Assembly (NCBI RefSeq): GCF_012932795.1
Contig: NZ_LANA01000001.1
Span: forward strand, 417,441 to 481,440
Direction: 5' to 3'
Length of the DNA stretch: 64,000 nucleotides
Origin: Candidatus Pelagibacter communis
GTDB lineage: Bacteria > Pseudomonadota > Alphaproteobacteria > Pelagibacterales > Pelagibacteraceae
The notes beneath the pieces are model-generated. The model was not told the origin of the DNA, did not search any database, and saw nothing but the letters and a program-made list of their open reading frames with translations. The first letter of the stretch is position 1. Every line of letters starts with the position of its first letter. The translations under genes were made by a program, and so were the position numbers. Below are positions 34,993-43,394 of this stretch, piece after piece.

Positions 34993-36131
34993 TTAAAACA
35001 AGCAATAATTTTTGGGATATAATTTTTAAAATTAAAGAAACCTTTATTACAATATTGCCAAGAAAACTGATCTAACTTCCTATATAAAAATTTGATATTT
35101 TGTAATTTATTGTTTTGAATAAAATCTACATTTTCACCAACAGTTGGGTAGAGAGCATAAACCTCTTCTGTAATATTTTTTAAATCATTAATGTTAATAG
35201 TTTCACAGTTAATTGATTTTTCTTCTAATCTTATTTTTTGATCTTTTAAAAGATTAGCTTTAAATCTCAACACTTTTTCACTTAATTTTATTGTTCTATT
35301 TGTTTCATTTGAGACTAATAAAATTTTTTTAAAATTATGTTCTTTAAAATCAGAAAATTCAAAAGTCAAATTGTTTTCAAATATTAATAAAGTTTTATCT
35401 TCTAAAATTTCAAAATTTAAAAAATTTTTTTTGCTAATAGAATAATTTTTATCACTGAATACTGGTGGAGCATTTTCATTAAGCTTTATATTTTTAAATC
35501 TATTATTAGTAAATTTATTTATATTCCACTCACTTGCTAAATAATGCTTACCTTGTGTTTGAACTCCAGCTACCCATCTCCAACCCAGCGTGTTTGATGC
35601 AGGATCGCCATCATAAAGATGCTGCATAAAAAATTCAGCTCCTAATTGCCAAGGTAATTCTAGTGTGAATATCCAAATGCTAGCAAACCACATTCTAGTA
35701 TGGTTATGGAGGTAGTTATTTTCTTTAAGTTCAATTACCCACTGATTAAAGCAGTCTACATTTGTTTTCCCCTCAATAGCGTTTAGATAATTTTGGTTAT
35801 TTTTAAATTCACTTTTAATTTTATCTAAATCTATCAAGTAGTCTGACCAAACATTTGGTCTTAGTTCAAGCCAACCTTTCCAATAAACACGCCACAAAAC
35901 TTCTTGAATAAATTTTTCACTTTTTGAGAACGAAAATCTTTTAAGAGATTTATCAATTACTTCTAACTCACTAATTACACCGTGTGTTATGTATGGAGAT
36001 AGACAAGAAACGTTTGATCTATTGCTAGTTCCAAAATCAAAATTTCTCAGTTTTGAATAATCTGTAAGATTTTGTTCAGTAAAATCATTTAATTTATCAA
36101 TGGCTTTAGCCCTTGAAGCTTCAAATACCAT
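34989..36131 (-). CDS. Photolyase/cryptochrome-like flavoprotein with permuted domains
   Basis: The 380-residue protein opens straight into the FAD domain: SCLSPYITHGVIS (about residues 42-54), EVLWRVYWKGW, NYLHNHTRMWFAS and DGDPASNTLGWRWVAG. The N-terminal antenna domain is absent. Instead residues of about 230-380 form an alpha/beta region (LLIFENNLTFEF, KKILLVSNETN, VLRFKANLL) that resembles a Rossmann-like antenna domain moved to the C-terminus, ending with GFFNFKNYIPKI. Whether it repairs DNA or is a light sensor is unknown. It is convergent with marC. Confidence 0.85.
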   Translation of the reverse strand: MVFEASRAKAIDKLNDFTEQNLTDYSKLRNFDFGTSNRSNVSCLSPYITHGVISELEVIDKSLKRFSFSKSEKFIQEVLWRVYWKGWLELRPNVWSDYLIDLDKIKSEFKNNQNYLNAIEGKTNVDCFNQWVIELKENNYLHNHTRMWFASIWIFTLELPWQLGAEFFMQHLYDGDPASNTLGWRWVAGVQTQGKHYLASEWNINKFTNNRFKNIKLNENAPPVFSDKNYSISKKNFLNFEILEDKTLLIFENNLTFEFSDFKEHNFKKILLVSNETNRTIKLSEKVLRFKANLLKDQKIRLEEKSINCETININDLKNITEEVYALYPTVGENVDFIQNNKLQNIKFLYRKLDQFSWQYCNKGFFNFKNYIPKIIACFN

Positions 36132-36137
36132 TTTAAA

Positions 36138-36518
36138 TTATTTAGATTTTCTTTTCTTTAAGCCTAACTTATCACTGTGTCTTAATCTAAGAATAACTAT
36201 TGCAGATGCAATTAGAACTATAGCTATAGCTTCATAAACTAATGCTGATGGATCCATTTCTTTTCCTTGCAATATAATAAATCTGGCTAGTGCAGTTATC
36301 GCAATTAGAAGAGGCAAGGTTATACTGATTGATTGCTGACTCCAAAAAACACGAACCATTGCTAGCACCTCTAGGTAAAGAAACATTAAAAGTAAATCTG
36401 CCAACATTACAGATTGATTTAGAAACATATTTTTAATTTCCATACCAACGGCAATTACAGTGCTTACTAAAATTATACACATTAATGTTAGCTGTAAATT
36501 TTTTGCTATTTTTTCCAT
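36138..36518 (-). CDS. PsiE-like membrane protein
   Basis: The 126-residue protein has four predicted membrane helices and resembles the phosphate-starvation-inducible PsiE family: LLLMFLYLEVLAMVRVFW and LITALARFI-like ITALARFIILQGKEMDP. The role of PsiE is unknown. It is translationally coupled to the upstream membrane protein (start overlaps stop) and lies six bases before the permuted photolyase-like gene. Confidence 0.75.
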   Translation of the reverse strand: MEKIAKNLQLTLMCIILVSTVIAVGMEIKNMFLNQSVMLADLLLMFLYLEVLAMVRVFWSQQSISITLPLLIAITALARFIILQGKEMDPSALVYEAIAIVLIASAIVILRLRHSDKLGLKKRKSK

Positions 36519-36976
36519 TACTTATCTTTACTAAATGGTAGCCATTTTTCAAACACTGATTTTGATGGACCATCATATGGGATTGAGTAAGAGCTAGGGT
36601 TGGGACTTGTTAAAATCTCTATTCCCTTAGAAAACACAAAGATAAATACGATGACAAAAACAATAACCATGATTTTAAATGGATCAAAATTTTTAGTTTG
36701 AAATACACTATTAGATTGTGCCTCTGCTTTATGAAAATGTTTGAATGTCATATAGACTGCAAAAATAAGTCCAACGTGCGCTATATAAAGCCCGGCCCAA
36801 CCAAAGGCAAAAGTTGTATAAGAAAAAATATATAAACTAAAAACAGTTGTCCAAACAAAGCTTAAAACTAATAAAATTTGTAATCTCACAGATCTAGGCA
36901 AAGCCCTTAGATCATTTTTGCTATCATCAAATAAAATGTTAGCAGCATCTATCATCCAATTTTTTAGTGATTCCAT
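36518..36976 (-). CDS. Hypothetical membrane protein
   Basis: I do not recognise the family. The 152-residue protein has a soluble start (MESLKNWMIDAANILFDDSKND) followed by about three hydrophobic helices (residues 30-50, 57-78, 98-120) and a short Ser/Pro-rich tail. It is the first gene of the minus-strand run with psiE and the photolyase-like gene, so it may belong to the same stress or membrane function. Confidence 0.7.
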   Translation of the reverse strand: MESLKNWMIDAANILFDDSKNDLRALPRSVRLQILLVLSFVWTTVFSLYIFSYTTFAFGWAGLYIAHVGLIFAVYMTFKHFHKAEAQSNSVFQTKNFDPFKIMVIVFVIVFIFVFSKGIEILTSPNPSSYSIPYDGPSKSVFEKWLPFSKDK

Positions 36977-37033
36977 ATACCTAGAATAGATATTTATACA
37001 TTAAAGGCAAAGGTTAAAGTGTCCTTTAATTTT

Positions 37034-37651
37034 TTAGCTTAAATTAGACCTTATTACACTTTCTAAATTTGCAGAGCTTTGAGCGCCTGAAACAAAGTCT
37101 GTTCCTATCTCAAAAAAAGGCACTCCACTAATTTCTTTTTCTTTTGCAACCAAAATATATGAATTAACTCTTTCTATATTTTCTGTACTAAAAAAATTAT
37201 TAACTAAATCTGCTTTAATATTGAATTCTTTTCCAATATTAATTAAGACTTCTTTATTTCCAATATCAACACCTTCAATAAAATATGATTGATATATTTT
37301 TTCTTTAACTTCATTTTGTGTATTAGTCCTTTGAGCCAACTCTATCAATAAGTGTGAAAATACAGTATTCGGTGTTTTTTTTATTTTATCAAGGTTAAAA
37401 TTAAGACCCTCCTTTTTAGCTTCAATACTCATTTGATCATACATGGGTTGAGCAAGTTCTTTTCTTCCAAATTTTATTTCTAAATATTTACTTCTTTCAA
37501 TACCTCCTTTTGGCATATCAGGGTTTAATTGAAATGGTACATGCTCTATTTCAAACTTAGTTCCTGGAAAATTTCTAAATGCTTTACTTAATCTTACTTG
37601 ACCAATAAAACACCAACCACAAATAGTGTCAGCGAACACTTTTATTTTCAT
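37034..37651 (-). CDS. DsbA-family oxidoreductase, FrnE/HCCA-isomerase-like
   Basis: The 205-residue protein has the thioredoxin-like active site ICGWCFIG near the N-terminus (CxxC), a helical insertion and the cis-Pro motif SGVPFFEIG. No signal peptide is present, so it acts in the cytoplasm, as FrnE-like polyketide-associated proteins do. FrnE-type members are linked to oxidative-stress resistance. It lies four bases downstream of argG on the same strand. Confidence 0.9.
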   Translation of the reverse strand: MKIKVFADTICGWCFIGQVRLSKAFRNFPGTKFEIEHVPFQLNPDMPKGGIERSKYLEIKFGRKELAQPMYDQMSIEAKKEGLNFNLDKIKKTPNTVFSHLLIELAQRTNTQNEVKEKIYQSYFIEGVDIGNKEVLINIGKEFNIKADLVNNFFSTENIERVNSYILVAKEKEISGVPFFEIGTDFVSGAQSSANLESVIRSNLS

Positions 37652-37655
37652 AAAT

Positions 37656-38843
37656 TTATAAATGAAGCTTTTTTTTATGAAAGTTAATAAATCTTTCTAC
37701 ATTTGATTTATTAAAAGTTTTATTTTCTTCAAAAGAAACCTTTTTCATTGAATAAGCACCACTCTCTGTTTGCCTAGAAATTATAGTGATATTGCCTTTG
37801 TACAGTTTAAGTTTAACAGATCCATTTACTTTATTTTTTTTAAGGTCAACAATTTTCTGAAGTTTAAATCTTGCTTTTGAATACCAATAACCATTGTAAA
37901 TTAGTTCAGCATACTTTGGCATAATTTCATCTTTTTTATGCATAGTTTCTTTATCCAAAGTAACAGACTCAATCGCTCTATGTGCAGACATTAATAATGT
38001 TCCACCGGGTGTTTCATAAACGCCTCGAGACTTAATTCCAATAAATCTGTTCTCAACTAAATCAACTCTACCTATTCCATTTTTTCCAGCAACTATGTTA
38101 AGTTTGTCTAACAAGTTCCCAGGTGATAATTTTTTACCATTAATAGTTAAAAGGTCTCCATTTTTAAAACCTAAAGTTATAAATGATGCTTTGTTAGGTG
38201 CTTTTTCAGGAGAAACTGTTCTTTGAAAAAGAAACTCAGGTGCTGCATTTTTGGGATTTTCTAAAACCTTACCTTCAGTTGAAGTGTGATATAAATTATC
38301 ATCAATTGAAAAAGGTGGTGCACCTTTTTTATCTGTAGGAATTGGAATATTATTTTTTTTTGCATATTTAATTAAATCTGTTCTAGAGTTTAGCTTCCAT
38401 ATTCTCCATGGGGCAATAATTTTTACCTTGGGACCAAAATAATGATAACCTAATTCAAATCTTACCTGGTCATTTCCTTTTCCAGTTGATCCATGCGAAA
38501 CAGCATAAGCACCAAATTTTCTAGCAGTAGCTATTTGACGTTTTGCAATTAATGGTCTTGCAATTGAAGTGCCCAATAAATAAACACCTTCATAAATTGC
38601 ATGTCCTCTAAGCATTGGAAAGACATAATCTTTTACAAAGATATCTTTTAGGTTTTCAATAATAATATTTTTAACACCTAATTTTTTTGCGTTTCTTATA
38701 ATTTTTTTTCTATCTATTTTTTGCCCTACGTCAGCAGTATAACAAATTACTTCTGCATCATAATTTTCCTGAAGCCATTTTAAAATGATAGACGTGTCTA
38801 ATCCACCCGAATAAGCGAGTACTATTTTTTTTTTTGATTTCAT
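37656..38843 (-). CDS. argG: Argininosuccinate synthase ArgG
   Basis: Condenses citrulline and aspartate with ATP in arginine synthesis. The 395-residue protein has the PP-loop LAYSGGLDTS at the N-terminus, SHGSTGKGNDQVRFE and APWR, and the C-terminal synthetase region YAELIYNGYWYS. All are canonical. It is not in an arginine cluster here; argH is not in the window. Confidence 0.97.
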   Translation of the reverse strand: MKSKKKIVLAYSGGLDTSIILKWLQENYDAEVICYTADVGQKIDRKKIIRNAKKLGVKNIIIENLKDIFVKDYVFPMLRGHAIYEGVYLLGTSIARPLIAKRQIATARKFGAYAVSHGSTGKGNDQVRFELGYHYFGPKVKIIAPWRIWKLNSRTDLIKYAKKNNIPIPTDKKGAPPFSIDDNLYHTSTEGKVLENPKNAAPEFLFQRTVSPEKAPNKASFITLGFKNGDLLTINGKKLSPGNLLDKLNIVAGKNGIGRVDLVENRFIGIKSRGVYETPGGTLLMSAHRAIESVTLDKETMHKKDEIMPKYAELIYNGYWYSKARFKLQKIVDLKKNKVNGSVKLKLYKGNITIISRQTESGAYSMKKVSFEENKTFNKSNVERFINFHKKKLHL

Positions 38844-38847
38844 TAAA

Positions 38848-39354
38848 TTAACTGCAGTTAGCTTTTGTGGCTTTGTATGCTTTAGTAAATCCTAATAAAG
38901 AATAGTGATCTCTAGTTTGAGATCCTTTTAAATTGTAGGATGTAATCATTATTCTAGAGCCCTTTTCCATAGTTCTAATCATTTTTTTTTCAAATTTGTT
39001 ATCAGTAATCCAGGCAAAATTTTCTCTAACAATATCAAATTTATATTTATTTTTTCCTGAAGTAGCTGTTATAGCGTTTTTATCATTATAATTGTAACCA
39101 CTAGTAATACTAATCTCATTTGATATATTTTCTCCCGGTCTGAAGCTAATAAATAATCTAGCTTCTCTAGGGTTATTTTTTGGAGCTTGCAAAACGGGCT
39201 TAGATTGTGCAAAGCAAACTTTTCCTGCATCAGTATTAATAACATAAGTTTCCCAATCTTTATGTTTGCCTAATTTCTTTACTTCCTCAGCATTAAGCAG
39301 ATTAGAAAAAGTAGTTAGGAGAGCTACGAATATTAATCTTTTAATTAAGGACAT
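38848..39354 (-). CDS. Invasion-associated locus B (IalB)-like periplasmic protein
   Basis: The 168-residue protein has a signal peptide ending near LNA (residue 22) and a beta-rich domain with a Cys pair (KVCFAQSKPVL and the C-terminal KANC), matching the IalB family common in alphaproteobacteria. Despite the name it is found in free-living bacteria and its function is unclear. It overlaps the aldo/keto reductase stop by about ten bases and lies four bases before argG. Confidence 0.78.
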   Translation of the reverse strand: MSLIKRLIFVALLTTFSNLLNAEEVKKLGKHKDWETYVINTDAGKVCFAQSKPVLQAPKNNPREARLFISFRPGENISNEISITSGYNYNDKNAITATSGKNKYKFDIVRENFAWITDNKFEKKMIRTMEKGSRIMITSYNLKGSQTRDHYSLLGFTKAYKATKANCS

Positions 39355-40382
39355 GGGTTAGGGTATGTGGATTGTACATCATTTATTTCTTTAATAATTT
39401 TATCTGTTATGTTTACATGTACACTTTCTATATTAGTTTTCAACTGCTCCATTGTAGTGGCACCAATAATAACTGACGTTACAAAAGGCTGAATTTCTAA
39501 AAATTTTAAAGACATTTGAGCTAAATTTAACTCATGTTTTTTTGCTATTTCAAAGTAAGCATCTATGGCTTTATCTGAATTTGGCTTATTATATCGAGTC
39601 CAAAATTCCCCATCACGCTCAATTCTTGTACCTTTTGGCATTTGATTATTTCTATATTTTCCAGATAGGTAACCACAAGCTAAAGGAGAGTATGCTAACA
39701 AACCAGTTTTTTCTCTGATGGACATTTCTGCAAGACCAACTTCATAAGTTCTATTTAGTAAATTATAAGGATTTTGAACTGACAGCATTCTTGGAAGTTT
39801 TTTATTTTCAGATAGTTCTAAAAATTTAGATAATCCCCATGGAGTTTCATTTGACAAACCAACATGCCTTATTTTTCCTTGATCAATAAATTTTTTTAAA
39901 TTTCCTAAAATATCTTCAAATTGTGTCCATTCACTAGTATCATTATGCTCATATCCTAATTGACCAAAAAAGTTTGTTTTTCTTTCAGGCCAATGCAATT
40001 GATACAAATCAATATAATCAGTCTTTAGTCTATTTAAACTTCCATTTAGTGCTTCAGTAATATTTTTAGTTCCAAATTGGTTTCCACCACCTCTAACATA
40101 TTCCCTCATTGGCCCACAAACTTTAGAAGCTAAAATTACTTTGTCTCTCTTTTTTGTTTTTTCAAACCAGTTTCCAATAATTACCTCTGTATCTCCAAAT
40201 GTTTCTTGTTTTGGTGGTATGGAATAAATCTCTGCAGTATCCCAAAAGTTTACACCTTGATCTAAGGCATAATCCATCTGCTCAAAACCCTCATTTTGGG
40301 TATTTTGTTCACCCCAAGTCATAGTACCCAAACAAATAGTGCTTATTTTTAAATCTGTATTTCCTAATTTTTTATAATTCAT
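39345..40382 (-). CDS. Aldo/keto reductase, Tas-like
   Basis: The 345-residue NADP-dependent TIM barrel has MTWGEQNT, NFWDTAEIYSIPP with the catalytic Asp and Tyr, ILASKVCG with Lys, and QLHWPER with His, so the tetrad is intact. The C-terminal SVIIGATTMEQLKTNI is the cofactor-binding part. The sequence is closest in style to Tas/YajO-like reductases. The substrate is unknown. It is divergent from the Bax-inhibitor-like gene. Confidence 0.93.
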   Translation of the reverse strand: MNYKKLGNTDLKISTICLGTMTWGEQNTQNEGFEQMDYALDQGVNFWDTAEIYSIPPKQETFGDTEVIIGNWFEKTKKRDKVILASKVCGPMREYVRGGGNQFGTKNITEALNGSLNRLKTDYIDLYQLHWPERKTNFFGQLGYEHNDTSEWTQFEDILGNLKKFIDQGKIRHVGLSNETPWGLSKFLELSENKKLPRMLSVQNPYNLLNRTYEVGLAEMSIREKTGLLAYSPLACGYLSGKYRNNQMPKGTRIERDGEFWTRYNKPNSDKAIDAYFEIAKKHELNLAQMSLKFLEIQPFVTSVIIGATTMEQLKTNIESVHVNITDKIIKEINDVQSTYPNPCP

Positions 40383-40408
40383 AATAATTTTAACCTTATT
40401 AAGACATC

Positions 40409-40437
40409 TTGAAATAATAGTAAAAGGCTATTATATA
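40409..40437 (+). promoter_or_regulatory. Promoter of the Bax-inhibitor-1-like gene, probably leaderless
   Basis: TTGAAA (40409-40414), a 17-base spacer and TATATA (40432-40437) fit a sigma-70-type promoter. The ATG at 40444 is six bases after the -10 element, so transcription would start at the A of ATG or within a base of it. No Shine-Dalgarno sequence is present. Confidence 0.6.
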
Positions 40438-40443
40438 TACGGT

Positions 40444-41205
40444 ATGGATTTCAATAAACAAAATATACTAAATAAAGTTAAAGAAGCTCAACAATCAACT
40501 GTAGTAATGGATGAGGGCTTAAGAGCATATATGCTAAAAGTCTACAACTACATGGCAACTGGAATTTTGTTAACAGGGATAGTCGCTCTCTTAACTTTTA
40601 AAATGTCAGTGGTTACAAATGATGCTGGTTCTATTGTGGGCTTAACTTCAATGGGCAATGCAATCTACATGTCAGGACTAAAATGGCTTGTCATGTTGGC
40701 ACCTTTAGGAATTGTTTTTTATATGAGTGCCAGAATGAATAAAATGTCGGCATCATCTGCTCAAACCACTTTTTGGATTTTTGCATCATTAATGGGCTTA
40801 TCATTATCATCAATTTTATTAATTTATACAGGAATGAGTGTAACAAGAGTTTTCTTTATCTGCTCAGCAACTTTTGGTGCAATGAGTATTTATGGATACA
40901 CAACTAAAAGAGATTTGACTAAACTAGGATCTTTTTTAATGATGGGATTAATTGGTATTATTATTGCATCTATAGTTAACATTTTTATGAAATCTTCGAT
41001 GATGTACTTTGTAATATCTATTTTAGGTGTTTTGATTTTTGTAGGCTTGACTGCTTACGACACTCAAAAAATTAAAAATATGTATGCAGCAAGTGACACA
41101 GGTGAATTAATGGGTAAAAAAGCTGTAATGGGTGCTTTAACTCTTTACCTAGACTTTATAAATTTATTTATAATGTTATTAAGATTATTTGGACAAAGAC
41201 GATAG
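40444..41205 (+). CDS. Bax inhibitor-1 / YccA family membrane protein
   Basis: The 253-residue protein has seven predicted helices and the family elements AYMLKVYNYMATGI, TFWIFASLMGLSLSSI, GVLIFVGLTAYDTQKIKNMY and LYLDFINLFIMLLR. The last two carry the conserved acidic residues of the pH-sensing Ca leak in bacterial BI-1 proteins such as YetJ. In E. coli YccA protects SecY from FtsH. It is divergent from the aldo/keto reductase and its 3' end is six bases from DUF2794. Confidence 0.94.
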   Translation: MDFNKQNILNKVKEAQQSTVVMDEGLRAYMLKVYNYMATGILLTGIVALLTFKMSVVTNDAGSIVGLTSMGNAIYMSGLKWLVMLAPLGIVFYMSARMNKMSASSAQTTFWIFASLMGLSLSSILLIYTGMSVTRVFFICSATFGAMSIYGYTTKRDLTKLGSFLMMGLIGIIIASIVNIFMKSSMMYFVISILGVLIFVGLTAYDTQKIKNMYAASDTGELMGKKAVMGALTLYLDFINLFIMLLRLFGQRR

Positions 41206-41211
41206 TCTTAA

Positions 41212-41559
41212 TTATTTCTTAAAATTTTTCCAAGAAGTATTTTTAAGTAAAATTTCTAAATCAAAAGAATTTTTTAAAACTTTACCAGTGGAGTCGGTAA
41301 CTAAATATTTAAGATTTTTATTGTTTGGTTTAAAATTTTTACAGATTTTATACAAAGCATTTTCTGCAGCATTTTTAAACACACTAAAACTTACTTGCTT
41401 GCTTGAAATATTCAAACCATAATCTTTCCAAGACCCCACAGAAACCATCTTTGCGTAAAGGTCTAAAATAATTTTGAGTTCATTTTTTTCAAAAAATTGC
41501 CTCTCTTCTATTTGATTATGTGGATTATTAATGACTAGTTTTAGGTTTCTATTCATCAA
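41212..41559 (-). CDS. DUF2794 family protein
   Basis: The 115-residue protein matches the alphaproteobacterial DUF2794 pattern: ELKIILDLYAKMVSVGSWKDYGLN, VSFSVFKNAAENALYKICK and TDSTGKVLKNSFDLE. Function is unknown. It is the downstream partner of the YciB-like gene, overlapping its end by 11 bases. Confidence 0.78.
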   Translation of the reverse strand: MMNRNLKLVINNPHNQIEERQFFEKNELKIILDLYAKMVSVGSWKDYGLNISSKQVSFSVFKNAAENALYKICKNFKPNNKNLKYLVTDSTGKVLKNSFDLEILLKNTSWKNFKK

Positions 41560-42100
41560 GCTTATGTTTATTGATTAAAGAAATCTGAAAGCCTGTAAAG
41601 ACAAGCGTTATTGGCAACATTCCCCAAACCTTAAAGTTTACCCAAAATTCTTCAGTCTGTGTTCTCCAGACACACTCATTTAAGATTGCAAGGCTTAAAA
41701 AAAAGAATGTCCATCTTTTGTTTAACAACTCCCAACCAATATCTGTCAAAGCAATTGATTTACCCATAATTTTTTTAAGAAAAGGCTCGTTTGTAAAATA
41801 TTTCCCAAAAAATAATGCTAAAGCAAACAAAATATTAATGATAGTAGGTTTTATGTAGATAAAAATTGGATCATTAAAATAAATTGTTAGGCCACCAAAA
41901 AATGTAATTAATATTCCACTTGTTAAAGGCATCATGGGTATTTTCTTTTCAAAAAACCACACAATTGCTAACGCAATTAATGTTGTAACTATGAGTGGTG
42001 GAATTGCAACTGATAAGTTTTTGTCATTATTATAATAATAATAAAAAAATATAGCCAAAGGTCCAAAGTCTGTGACAAATTTGAGAAATGATTTATTCAC
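41549..42100 (-). CDS. yciB: Inner-membrane septation protein YciB (IspZ)
   Basis: The 183-residue protein has five or six helices and the YciB signature: FVTDFGPLAIFFYYYY at the N-terminus, LTSGILITFFGGLTIYFNDPIFIYIKPTI in the middle and LNKRWTFFFLSLAILNECVWRT. It is linked to cell-envelope synthesis and septation in other proteobacteria. It is divergent from hspQ. Confidence 0.93.
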   Translation of the reverse strand: MNKSFLKFVTDFGPLAIFFYYYYNNDKNLSVAIPPLIVTTLIALAIVWFFEKKIPMMPLTSGILITFFGGLTIYFNDPIFIYIKPTIINILFALALFFGKYFTNEPFLKKIMGKSIALTDIGWELLNKRWTFFFLSLAILNECVWRTQTEEFWVNFKVWGMLPITLVFTGFQISLINKHKLDE

Positions 42101-42143
42101 TTAAAAGATATTAACATATTAAATAAACATTTATATTTTTTTA

Positions 42144-42170
42144 TTGATTTTTTTTTTTTAATCCCCATAT
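42144..42170 (+). promoter_or_regulatory. Sigma-32-like heat-shock promoter for hspQ
   Basis: TTGATTT (42144-42150) is followed after 12 bases by CCCCATAT (42163-42170), a perfect match to the sigma-32 -10 consensus CCCCATNT. The C run is conspicuous inside an otherwise A/T-only stretch. The hspQ ATG (42179) is eight bases further on, so the transcript would be leaderless or nearly so. Confidence 0.65.
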
Positions 42171-42178
42171 TATACTGG

Positions 42179-42499
42179 ATGGCAATTCAGAAAGCTAAAT
42201 TTTCAATTGGAGATATTGTAAAACATAAGCACTTTGAGTTTAGAGGTGTAATATATGATGTAGATTTTGAATTTAATAATTCTGAAGAATGGTACCAATC
42301 TATTCCAAAGAATGTTCGTCCAAAAAAAGATCAACCCTTTTATCATTTACTAGCCGAAAATGATGAGATTACATATGAAGCTTATGTTTCAGAACAAAAT
42401 CTACTTATGGATGATTCAGAGGACCCCATTAAACACCCCTTGATTGAGGAGATTTTTTCTGGAAAAAGAGGATCAAGCTATTTTAAGCCCTCCAATTAG
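42179..42499 (+). CDS. hspQ: Heat shock protein HspQ (YccV-like)
   Basis: The 106-residue protein has AKFSIGDIVKHKHFEFRGVIYDVD at the start and DQPFYHLLAEN and YEAYVSEQNLL further on, the YccV/HspQ hemimethylated-DNA-binding-like fold. In enterobacteria HspQ is a heat-shock protein and a specificity factor for Lon protease. The sigma-32-like promoter just upstream supports heat control here too. Confidence 0.93.
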   Translation: MAIQKAKFSIGDIVKHKHFEFRGVIYDVDFEFNNSEEWYQSIPKNVRPKKDQPFYHLLAENDEITYEAYVSEQNLLMDDSEDPIKHPLIEEIFSGKRGSSYFKPSN

Positions 42500-42683
42500 T
42501 TCTTTTTTTAAACACAATTAATTCAAATCTTAGACATATATTGTCGTTAAAAAATAGTATATTCTGATCAAGAGTGTTAAATGACGTTTTTATCATTATG
42601 AACTCCCTCAGCATTCTTGGTTGGAATAATTTTTCATAATAAAAATTAAATTATCTTTTTTTTTAATATATATAATTTAGAAA
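42500..42683 (+). other. 184-base spacer with a possible hairpin upstream of ccmC
   Basis: This is one of the longest gene-free stretches. Bases 42569-42576 (CAAGAGTG) can pair with 42612-42619 (CATTCTTG) with one G-U pair, and AATGA (42580-42584) with TCATT (42593-42597) inside. A 13-codon open frame lies at 42598-42639. TATAAT at 42671-42676 is seven bases before the ccmC ATG. No known RNA family is recognised. Confidence 0.35.
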
Positions 42684-43394
42684 ATGTTTAATTCTTTCAA
42701 ACCCAATAAAATTTTTGCTGTTACCTCTAAGGCACCTAAATATGTCTTATTTTTATTTATTATAATTTTAACAATTGGTTTAACTGAAGCGCTTATTTTA
42801 TCACCAGAAGATTATAAACAAAGTGATGTGGTAAGAATTATGTATGTTCATGTACCAGCAGCATGGATATCTCTTGGAATATTTTCTAGTTTAGCTTTAC
42901 TATCTATTGGAAGTTTTATTTTTAAAAATAAAAATTTTGCTTTGATTGCCAAAAGTTTAGCACCTTCAGGTTTTGTTTTTAATGTAATTGCATTAGTGAC
43001 AGGATCAATTTGGGGCAAGCCTACTTGGGGGACTTGGTGGGCATGGGATGCAAGAATAACCTCCATGTTAATCTTAGCTTTATTTTATGGAATGTATTTA
43101 TTAGCATGGAAAATTTATGCAGATAAGGAACAGGTAATAAAAGTCACTTCTTTGATTGCAATATTAGGAGTGGTAAATGTTCCTATCATTAAATTTTCTG
43201 TTGATTGGTGGAACACGTTACATCAACCAGCTTCAATTAATATTTTATCAACTAACACAGCAATTCACCCATCAATGTTAGTCCCATTGGGCATTATGAC
43301 TGCGGCATTTGCCCTTTTTTCATTACTCATTTTTTTGATGAAATATAATACTGAACTGATAAAAGTTAAAAATAAAGGATTAGATAGATTATGA
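42684..43394 (+). CDS. ccmC: Haem exporter protein CcmC
   Basis: Loads haem onto CcmE in system I cytochrome c maturation. The 236-residue protein has six helices, the periplasmic tryptophan-rich WGTWWAWDARITS motif at about residues 115-127 and the flanking His residues (YVHVPAAW and WNTLHQP). It begins the ccmCDEFGH run. ccmA and ccmB, which often precede it, are not present. Confidence 0.97.
   Translation: MFNSFKPNKIFAVTSKAPKYVLFLFIIILTIGLTEALILSPEDYKQSDVVRIMYVHVPAAWISLGIFSSLALLSIGSFIFKNKNFALIAKSLAPSGFVFNVIALVTGSIWGKPTWGTWWAWDARITSMLILALFYGMYLLAWKIYADKEQVIKVTSLIAILGVVNVPIIKFSVDWWNTLHQPASINILSTNTAIHPSMLVPLGIMTAAFALFSLLIFLMKYNTELIKVKNKGLDRL

Noticed and set aside
42598..42639. Start of an rsgA-like gene or a leader peptide (13 codons ending in GWNNFS)
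   Set aside because: Only 13 codons, no ribosome-binding site and no further similarity downstream. Chance is sufficient.
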